Assembly: GCF_037042905.1 (NCBI RefSeq)
Contig: NC_087257.1
Location: 22,139,001 to 22,203,000, forward strand
From: Lytechinus pictus
Taxonomy: Eukaryota > Echinodermata > Echinoidea > Temnopleuroida > Toxopneustidae
Direction: 5' to 3'
DNA: 64,000 nt
The notes under the pieces were generated by a model, which ran no database searches, had not been told where the DNA came from, and worked only from the letters and a program-made list of their open reading frames with translations. Shown here one piece after another: positions 55,149 to 64,000 of this stretch. Numbering within the stretch: position 1 is the stretch's first letter; each line of letters opens with the position of its first letter. Made by a program: the position numbers and the translations under genes.

Positions 55149-57477
55149 TTTCCTAGCAATTTATTTTATTTTCGGTCACGGACTCCTCCCAGCTCTTCTC
55201 AATGTAAAATAAATGTCGCCCTCAACGGTCACTGAACTGTCTTTTTTTTTGTAGAAAAAATATCAGAGAGCAAAAAAAAAAAGCACCCATACAACCGAAA
55301 AAATGTTATTGGTTATATAGGTTAAATTCGAATGAAAATCATTATCGATAATGTTCTGAAACGTATGTCCAGATAAGGGCTGATGTAGTTACCGGGTGTA
55401 GTCATAAAAGGATAAATAGATAATTTGTTACTTATCAAAATAAGCATGGTAAAAGGCAACATTATTTAATCATTTATTCATTTATTTACTAGTATATATT
55501 TATATTGTCTTGTATTGTAAGTACTGCACTTGAACGCCTCAAAGAGGCTATAGAGTATAGACCTGCAGGCCATTCATGCAATTGCATGCTGCCGCTATAT
55601 ACTTCTTTTAATAATTTTTTTTTATATCAATACTTTATTCTTATTTCTTCATAATCAATACGAGTTCACTGAAAACTTCTTTTTGATAACAAATACGATT
55701 CTTTGTGTGGCATAATAGATCTGATGTGAAAGACATCTGAAAATCACGTTCACACAGTCTTGAGTTGAGGAGGGCGGTGGGTGATTATTTGACACCGCGA
55801 AAATCCATGGGCAATCGATAATATGGGTAATTATTACTTCACACTCTCGAATTGAGATGTCTCAGGTATTATTTTTGTAATACCAGCCACCATGGATGAC
55901 GAATTCCCATCGTTTTATAGACAAGAAAGTCTCAAATTTACAATATACCGAATAAAGTCGAAACTTTTCAGTTAGCATATATGCCAAACGGAAGGGGTCA
56001 GAGGCGCCCCGAAGTTTTCAGCCCTCTTTTTTTTCACAAGATTTCACAAAATCTTACTTGCGTTGTACCACTGACATTGTTTTATATTTTTAACGCACAT
56101 GCTCTTTGACCATCTCTGACGATTGTCCCTCGCTAACCGTGTGACACTCCCCCGGGGCTGTGTTTGAGGAGGGAGTGGGTGGCGATGGCCCCTATCATTT
56201 TCCAAAAATAAGATGCCAAAAGGAGAAAAAGAGGAAGGAATGGGAAAAGAGAAGAAAATAGCGCATACAAAGAGAAATGTTTGCTGTGTGGCTCTATGTT
56301 ACTCATGTAATACAATTTAGAAAAAACAGGGTAGTCTATCCCCTCCTATCAAATAACACAGGTGTCGTCCCCGCCACCCCTCCCCCCATCCAGAAAAAAA
56401 AATTGCATACGGCTATATTTGTTACAGGGGATCGACATGGAGCAAGTTCTGGTATACTTCAGTTTCCTTGCTGGAGGTTCGATATAGGTTAATACGAAAA
56501 ACACAGGTTATTTCCTTACTTTGTTTAAATTTGAGTTTACGCGGAAACTAGCATGACCCTAAGAGTCACCGCACGGTCCCGATCCCCGCGGATCATGGGG
56601 GAGAACCTTTCGGTAAACTAACTGCTTTGGAGCTTTGGAATATATAGCACACAAATCACTTTATTTCACGTTTCTTAAAAAAAAAATCAAAATTAGTGAA
56701 TACAATATTAATATAATGTAATGAGATAATTTATATAAGACAATCAAGGGCTGAGGTTGGGGGACTATGGGCCACGACTCTTATTAGTGATCTCTTTAAG
56801 GCATCAATTTTCCAATAAGAGATTTGTAGTTTTAGTGATATACTTTTCAACCAGCCATAACTTACTTATTCCTGATTTCTGAAAACTTGGATTATTATAT
56901 GTTTATTTTTCTCTTTTCAATCAAACAGTTATGTTGGATTTCCCTTTAAGCCTATATACCTAAAGCTCAACAGTGCAAGTGCAACCGATATTGGACTTTC
57001 CCAAAAGATAAGAGTAATGACTATTGCATCAAATCTTATCGATTGATTCTTTGTGAAAACTGTCACATTCAACGCCCTCTACCTGATATTCCTACTTTTA
57101 AAGAGGCTTCATTATTCTTTTTTCCTTTTTTGGAAAGCTGTAAAAAAAATTTGTATCCAATTGTGCTGAGAATTGGTTTCATACATCCTCTCCAAAAAAA
57201 AAATGTCAGCGGAAAGGGGCAGCACCAGGAGGGAGGAAGGTGGAAAGGGGGTGCAATAATATAGGTAGGCTTATAGTATACAAAGGTGTCATTTTGTTCT
57301 CTCAATCATGACTGTGATAGGGGTATAAAGACACAACCTGCTCCTCTTCCATCTACATTTTTCGATCTTTCCCCTATCCCTTTTCGAATTACCTTTCTTC
57401 ACTATACTTTAAAAAATATATTTAAAAAATACAGCAGGCAGTTACCCCCCCCCCCTCCCCCCTGGTGCACCCCTTAC
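55149..57477. other. 5' flank of VPS50 and gene-free sequence
   Basis: The first 100 bp are probably VPS50 5' UTR or promoter. No TATA or CpG island is obvious. The rest is AT-rich, with polypyrimidine and poly-C tracts near 56380 and 57446. No coding exon recognised. Confidence 0.4.
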
Positions 57478-57814
57478 CACTAGCGTACCTACGGGGGGCA
57501 GAGGGGGCAGTCTGCCCCCCTGACGAACCACAACCCATGCAAAGGACGTATCCCTGCCCCCCTGACGAGCTTGAAAGACCTTTTTTGCCCCCCCCCCCTG
57601 ACGAGCTTGAAGACCTTTATTGCCCCCCCCCCCCTGACGAGCTTGAAGCTCCTTTTTTTTTTTTTTTTTTTTTTTTTTATTGCTTGTCAAATTTTTTTCT
57701 GGTACGAAATCCTTCATTTGTGATTGAAGACCTTTTTCTTTGTTTTGCTTGTCAAATTTTTGGGCAGACGGTTTTGCCCCCCCCCCCCTGTGGAAAATCC
57801 TAGGTACGCCACTG
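57478..57814 (+). mobile_element. hAT-type G-rich MITE, copy 2, perfect 8-bp TSD
   Basis: CACTAGCGTACCTA...CCTAGGTACGCCACTG, flanked by CCCCTTAC on both sides (57470-57477, 57815-57822). The interior has CCCCCTGACGAGCTTGAAG repeated four times and GCTTGTCAAATTTTT. Inverse orientation to copy 1. Confidence 0.9.
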
Positions 57815-57822
57815 CCCCTTAC

Positions 57823-60753
57823 TGTGGCTTTCAATTTTCAGGGAATTTATCTTTTTGATATTTTAAACTCCCATTTGAAATTTTCAAATATTACATTTTT
57901 AATCACCTCTTTCACATAACATGTGTTTTATGAAGACATTTATTCTATCTTGCTGACAGTGAACTAAAAATTGGAAAATATCTTATGTATCCAATACAAC
58001 TTGTATTTCCTCCGGCAAATAAGATCCCACCACCGAACACTTTCCTGCACCCTATGAACTAGTTCTTATTATTCTAGACCTTTATTTGATACCACTGTGA
58101 TAATAATTAAAACAGTAATATTCCTCTAGTAAACAATTTCATTTATTCTTTATTTGAATTGTGGAAAAAAATTATGATTAATTATAAAATTTTATGAAAA
58201 AGTAATTTCATGTTTCAAAACGTCACAAAGAATGAGTCTGCCGTTTTATTTGTACACGATTGTTTCATTGAAGGGCTGAGAAAACCAAACTATTCACCTT
58301 TGATTTATTTACGGTCGCGTGCAGTTGAAAACTTTCGCACACATGTTCGCTAAAGTGTACACGGAGGAAGTCTGTGTGTGGGTGATGGGACCGAGTGTGT
58401 ATGAGTGTGACTCCAAACCCCATCCACTTGACGTTTGACAAGCGTACGGGGAACCTACATGCACCTCTTTACCATACCGTCGTTACGCTCTCCCTCCCCC
58501 CGAACTTCTGGGGCCTCGACACGGGACCGTGCGTTGATATAGCGAGGATATATTTTCTTACCGACGGAAATAATAGCGAAATTAGCTTGTTTTCTTGTTT
58601 AAATCAGGAATAATGCCGTTTTGACCATTCTGTTTCATCGGGGAGATGAATAGTGCATATCTGCTTTGGATTTCCGAACACGAATCCGCTGTTTCACAGA
58701 CGTTTGAGTATTTCTTGCTGTTTTGGAGTCAGTAATTCTAGTTGAAAAGAGGATAATAATAACATCGCAGCAAGAAGCTGGGTCATGAACAAGCTGATTG
58801 AAATCGGATTTTGCTAGAAAAATCAAGCTCCTTAGAATCTGGGTAAGTACATGCAGCTCCGACTAAGTTGAACCAGTGGATAAAAGTGTCCTCGATCTAG
58901 CTGAGCCCGATATTAATACTTTTTTTCAAGTGGTATTGTTAGGCCACAAAACTTTTTGCGCCCACCTATGATGATTCGATTCCGGCCCCGTTTTACATAT
59001 TTCACCGAGACACAGCACAGACATTTATTTTGCTCTGACTGCTTGTCTAAATTGTATTGACTATTGTCCCGTCATTATGCGGGTTCCTAATAATTGATAA
59101 GATGTATTGTTCTGTTAAAGAAAGAATTTATGCACACTCTATTCATTGAACTGCAAGACGCCTTTTTTGTGAAACGTTTTGACTGATTGAACACAAAGTA
59201 GAGAAGAAAAATAACTTTAAAAACATGTTAATCAGATTCCAATGCAAGCTGAACGGAGAACATTGAGTCACAATTTTAGTGATTTTAAAGATACTTTATG
59301 GAGAATAGAATGAATTTGAAACATGATAATAATTTATAGGCCTACAAAGCTATGCAATATTAACCAGTAGTGTAATGAGCTAAATCAGTTAATTGCCTGG
59401 AACAATATTTAAAAAAAAAAAAGCTGTGAGCGAGCGAAGTGAGCAAGCAAATGTTTGACCCATTTTCTACGTAAAGCTAATTTTGTGATGCATTCAGAAA
59501 TATTTAGAATGTATCGTCATATTTTTCTGTATGTCCTGTATTTTTCTATGGGGGAGGGGGCGGGGCATGGCCCCTCCATCTAACCGCCACTGTCTATACA
59601 CATACTCTCTTTGACTGGGCACTGGGGAGGTTCAATAGCTTTATAATCTTTTGTCTGAGCTAATCCCTTACCATACATGCTTAAGCCGAATGTTTTTAGT
59701 TTTCTTCATAAAAAATCGTTAAAACACGCCAGATACAATCAAGCGTTGATAGAGTTCCTTTCACGAACCGCAATTGGTCTTTAGTCTGGACATTGTATGC
59801 TGCTTCAGCAGTTCGATAAAAGAAGAAAAGAGCTCTTCCGGATAATTTTTTGACAAATCCCCCCTTAATCTGATTCCACCATTGTTCTACCAGTGTCAAA
59901 TCCAGCGTACTTTGATCAGTCCTTGTCCAGGATCGACCGAAGCTTTATCAAGGAACTATAACTATATTCAGTGCGTTTATCTTAGTGCCATAGTCACAGC
60001 AATGAAACCGACTCCAGACCGATCAAAGCTATTGCGTTATTTCTACTGATATCTCCCCTCAGTGGTTATTTCCATACCCGGGACGGTTTGTTGTCGGTCT
60101 CGTTGTTGTGACCAATGTGGCACTTGAAGTCTCATTCAAAGAAATGTTTATCCGCACTCGAAATACTAGAGGACAAAAGTTTACGAACATTTCTTTTTCT
60201 TCTGTTAAGTGATCTGCTTCATTCGTTTGCATTGATTTGAGTATGCTCTTTAGAAGGGGGAATCAATATCGACGATTCTATAGGAAAGAAGAAGAAATGG
60301 GGAGGGGGAACCTTGGCATATCGTGATCATGAGGGGGCAAATAACGATTTTTTTTTTCAGGGGAGGCGACACATTTCCTTCGTACATGTAGTTAGACAAT
60401 AGAAAAAAATACAAACTGGATAGTAGATGATGTCTTTATTAATTAGAGATATTAATTATAAATTCAATTCAATATATGTGATTTGGTAGACCACGTCTTT
60501 TCTCCACTGATCGTTGTTAAACAGTCTAATACTTTAGCTCATCCAATAACAGCGAAAGTTTCATGGAAATCATATTGTTACATTAATAGTGCTATGTCTT
60601 CCATGAACATTTTGAATCTTGGTTTTGGCCTACATGTATATTCGTTAGAAATAAATTTTGGAAGTGAACTTCCTTTCGCCGAACTGAAATCCAGCCTTTC
60701 ATCAAAGGTTATGGAATATGTATCCTGCCGCTGTGATCTGAGATCTGAAATCA
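57823..60753. other. gene-free region with one candidate splice donor
   Basis: No homologous protein seen. A strong plus-strand donor, CTGGGTAAGTAC near 58842-58853, follows about 500 bp of less AT-rich sequence and could close a first exon of a gene beyond the window. A GAGCGAGCGAAGTGAGC motif near 59428 resembles the 25-kb satellite core. Confidence 0.3.
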
Positions 60754-60884
60754 GGGTCCCGTAACACAAAGGTTAGCGATTAATCGTACGCTTGATTTTC
60801 ACGATTGATTGTACATTGTAGTCAATGCAATCAATCGTAGAAAATTGTTCTACGATCGTTGCTAAGCTTTGTGTAACGGGCCCC
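60754..60884 (+). mobile_element. palindromic MITE, GGGNCCCGT-ACACAAAG ends
   Basis: Left GGGTCCCGTAACACAAAGG, right GCTTTGTGTAACGGGCCCC. An inner palindrome of ATCGATTG-type arms (ATTGATTGTACATTG, CAATCAATCGTAG) fills it. A diverged copy is at 33948-34080. Confidence 0.8.
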
Positions 60885-62240
60885 AGGTCTATCCTCTGAT
60901 TGATTCGAGATGTCTTCTGAAAATGGGAGGGGCAGTTACTGATAGACTGATTCTACTCTTAATTAATGACGTAAAACCTCAACCCAAATCCTTGTATCCT
61001 TATCATGTGTGCACGCACCAGTACGACCCTACATTAGAATCGCTAACCTCCGAAACCATAATGTCAGTTTCAGTTTTATTTTTTCTCATTTCCAACAAAA
61101 CAGTATACAAAATCCATCATAAATACAGTTATAACAATTGAAATGTAATAAAGAAACATGTAACGCAATATATATATAATTCATCTTTATTGATTAATAA
61201 TATCTTGATAAGAATCGTCTTGATTATGTAGCTCGAATCTTTATATGATTTCATCGATGTATTTGAAAATGAAGGATTACTGTGACTTAGTCTTAGAATA
61301 TATTTCAGTAAAAGAGATGTACACGAATTTATCAGGAAAATAGCTACAACCTTAGAAAAATACATTTGCAGTATTGAACATTTGCCCCACTATACATATA
61401 TATTTTGTTTACCTCATGTATTGCAGGGCAGCTACAAGAAGTTAGTATCTAAGCTTGGAACACCCCCCCCCCCAAAAAAAAAAATATCCTAATCGTCAAC
61501 CAAGGAACTGACTCTTGTGGTTTAGTCATCTGTTTCATGACGAAAGTGAGAGGACCCCTCCCTTCTCTGTATCTGGGACTACCTCGTAGAAGTACACATG
61601 TTGGATTTTGAAGGATATCGTATCCATAGCTAGATGGGGGGGGGGGGGTGTCGCCCTGTGTGTCATCTTCTCACACAAAAAAGTTATATTATATTTTCAG
61701 AATATGAGCAACATTTTAAAGAATATATTTTTGATAGGTTTCACCAAATCATGCAGTATCATGGTGATCCCCACCTTTGAAAAATTACCTTGGTTGGATT
61801 TTTAAAAACCTTTTGTGGGAGTGGCGGTGCCCCTACGCACTTGGATACGCCCCTAGATATGAGCATGTGTGATCTTCTCTGTTATACACTTCGATTAAAT
61901 TTATCCGTAGGTCATATCGGGTTATGTATGCCTATTTCCTCTCAATTTAAGTTCAGAGGACCCGGGGAGAAAGATCCTGAGTCATAACCCTGTATGCATG
62001 GAGCTACTAGCGTGGAGCCCCACTCACAGACGCAGAAACAAATGCTAAACCAGATAACAACCACCGACTGATAGCTAAACTCTCGATGATTCATTCCAAA
62101 GTTCGTGTGATTCCCACCAACAACCAAACCACACTAAACCACCCTGCACAGTGCACAGTCAGGGGTGTTTTTGAGGATTTTCATTCTGAAAACGGACGAG
62201 GAGAAGACATGGGGGATTTAAATAGAAGTACTAATCGTCG
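60885..62240. other. gene-free AT-rich region
   Basis: Short open frames only, none with a recognised motif. Poly-C near 61465 and poly-G near 61636. Confidence 0.35.
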
Positions 62241-62246
62241 TCGTCG

Positions 62247-62248
62247 TC

Positions 62249-62322
<74 letters not shown>

Positions 62323-62341
62323 CAGTAGTAGTAGTAGTAGT
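62247..62341 (+). repeat. (TAG/AGT)n trinucleotide microsatellite
   Basis: About 30 units of AGT/TAG with one GCA interruption. Confidence 0.95.
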
Positions 62342-62404
62342 ACTGGGATAGTAATTGTATAGAAGTCACAGCTTAGCAGCAGAAGTGACAATGCAATACT
62401 GCGA

Positions 62405-62496
62405 TACTTCTACTACCACTACTATTACAACCACTACTACTACTATGCCTACTACTACCACTAATACTAGCATCACAACTACCACTACTACTACTG

Positions 62497-62529
<33 letters not shown>

Positions 62530-62588
62530 ACATTACTGCTACTACTACTACTACTACTTCTGCTACTATACTACTACCACTTCTACTT

Positions 62589-62630
<42 letters not shown>

Positions 62631-62660
62631 TACTACTGCTGCTGTTGCTACTAGGCCTAA
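62405..62660 (+). repeat. (ACT/CTA)n trinucleotide microsatellite
   Basis: About 80 units of ACT/CTA with scattered interruptions, the reverse complement of the neighbouring array. The Thr- and Leu-rich frame across it is not a gene. Confidence 0.95.
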
Positions 62661-62920
62661 CTACTAAATCTATACAGCTTCTTGCTACGAGTATCATACA
62701 CTTATTTTTTATTGTATTCGTTACTTATGTCATTCGATTTTCTTAAGGATCTGTTGGGTGTACGGGGGTGCCTAGATTGATGACAGTAACAATATTTCGG
62801 TAACACCACCATATCGAAACTCGACATCTTCATATTCACAGGGGGTCCTCCCACTTACCTATGGATCTGTTCCTTGTTGGTCGCTTCGTCTGCGTAACTT
62901 CCAGAATATCATTTTATATT

Positions 62921-63121
62921 TTAATTCCAGTATTCTATTTTCTTTGAAACCAGTTGATTCAATTTTTCTTTCCAATCACCCATGTCCATGACATTCACCC
63001 TCTTTCTCGCTCTGTTGCTTGGTCTCATTTTGTTGAATTTGTCATAACAGTGGTCTTTGGTTCTGTCCAGCTTACATGGGGATGGGGCCCTGACACCAGA
63101 GTTTTCAGATGTCTCTTTTTT
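62921..63121 (-). CDS. unassigned coding-like stretch (possible exon fragment)
   Basis: An open frame of 66 codons without an ATG at its start (preceded by TGA), ending TAA. Composition is protein-like and basic, including CKLDRTKDHCYDKFNK and VMDMGDWKEKLNQL. It could be an exon or a decayed mobile-element gene. I do not recognise it. Confidence 0.25.
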   Translation of the reverse strand, partial: KKETSENSGVRAPSPCKLDRTKDHCYDKFNKMRPSNRARKRVNVMDMGDWKEKLNQLVSKKIEYWN

Positions 63122-63867
63122 TCATGATCCGTTTCGGTGAACCTTCTGACTGTAATACTCATCCTAAAATTAGAAGGAAAGAACTTGAAAGTTCAAGGGT
63201 TTACACGATACATTCCCCAAACTCTGGCCTCTGTGGACACAACTTTTCTTAAAATAACGCCATCTATCAACATGCAGAATTGATATATTTTCACCCACAT
63301 AATGAGTAAGCGAGGATAAAAATCCTTGCTGAATATTATCAACAAGCAATATGGTAAAACTCCAAGCAGTTTATAAGTAAATGAATTATCGTGAAGTGGC
63401 ATTTGCGCCAAGGTGTGTGCCTTGGAACAAGTACAGTATACTAACTATAGCCTTGCCAATAAAGCTCTTTAGTGAGTCACAGGAGTCCGCTTTGAAAGTT
63501 CAATCAATTGTATCTATCCAAAAAGTATTTGGCTTTACTTAATTAGCCCAATTCATAGGCACCGTGCCCTATACTTGCATTTATAGGCCTCTGCTCCCCG
63601 CAAGGTTATGTGTGAAAATAGATGAAACTGACCATGCAGGGTTTTTCTCACTTCATGAATAATATAAGGCACATACACTGTAGTGAATTCTTTCCAACAA
63701 TGCATCATTGAGTTTCATTATATGTACATTATAATATGAACAAATCAACTTCATTTTTTTTGCTACATGTACATTCGTACCACAAATCTTACCAAGGAAT
63801 AGAATGATTTAAAGTCTACTTCTAATCGTGTCCATTTCCCAATAGGTCAACTGGCGTCATAAGTTGT

Positions 63868-64000
63868 GGGTGCGTCGTGGTCTAGTGGTTCTGACTCTCG
63901 CCTTTGAAACAGAGAGTTGTGGGTTCGAATCGTAGCCATGGTGTGTTTTCATTCAGCAAGAACTTTATCCACATTTTCCACACTGTGCTGCACTCGACCC
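63868..64000 (+). mobile_element. tRNA-headed SINE cut by window end
   Basis: GTGCGTCGTGGTCTAGTGG (A box) and GTGGGTTCGAATCG (B box), then TTTATCCACATTTTCCAC and CTGCACTCGACCC, matching the 36274 family. Confidence 0.8.

Noticed and set aside
57442-57834. 130-codon minus-strand ORF with Gln-Ala-Arg-Gln-Gly repeats
   Set aside because: The repeats are the internal units of the hAT MITE at 57478-57814.
62355-62654. Thr/Leu-rich ORF
   Set aside because: It is the (ACT)n microsatellite read in frame.

Overview
This is eukaryotic nuclear DNA: AT-rich, intron-rich and packed with short non-autonomous transposons, with no bacterial-style operons. The repeat style (tRNA-headed SINEs ending in a TATATAGCGC/ATTATT tail, many foldback and TIR elements, clustered tRNA genes) together with a recognisable metazoan gene points to a marine invertebrate deuterostome, most likely an echinoderm such as a sea urchin. 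The species cannot be fixed from sequence alone.

Region 1 (about 1-19.2 kb) is a tRNA cluster built by segmental duplication. It holds 19 tRNA loci: 10 Gly-TCC and 9 Asn-GTT, of which about six are defective. Interleaved with them is a recurring ~100-bp element (two CCAAT boxes in opposite orientation followed by TTACGTAA), with eight intact and two broken copies. Two near-identical three-finger C2H2 zinc-finger genes, each with a conserved short 5' intron, lie inside the cluster on the minus strand. A hAT-type MITE shared by two duplicated blocks shows that its insertion preceded their duplication.

Region 2 (19.2-23.5 kb) has no recognisable gene, only MITEs and foldback fragments.

Region 3 (23.5-55.2 kb) is one minus-strand gene, VPS50 (syndetin/CCDC132), the distinguishing subunit of the EARP endosomal recycling tether. 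I placed 31 coding exons by splice signals, reading phase and remembered similarity to vertebrate syndetin, giving about 973 codons. All junctions keep phase except exon 1 to exon 2. Its introns are a transposon museum: a 2.4-kb hAT-type element with a perfect 8-bp TSD sits inside a foldback MITE; a hAT-type element carrying a CpG-rich NRF1/YY1-like promoter sits inside a TTAA-flanked piggyBac-like element; two CAGAG/CTGCCAA elements each have perfect 6-bp TSDs; one SINE is split by a foldback; and one SINE has a 7SL-RNA-like head.

Region 4 (55.2-64 kb) is upstream and intergenic. It has another hAT-type MITE with a perfect TSD, a palindromic GGGNCCCG MITE, a large (TAG)n/(CTA)n inverted microsatellite pair, an unassigned coding-like stretch near 63 kb, and a SINE cut by the window edge.
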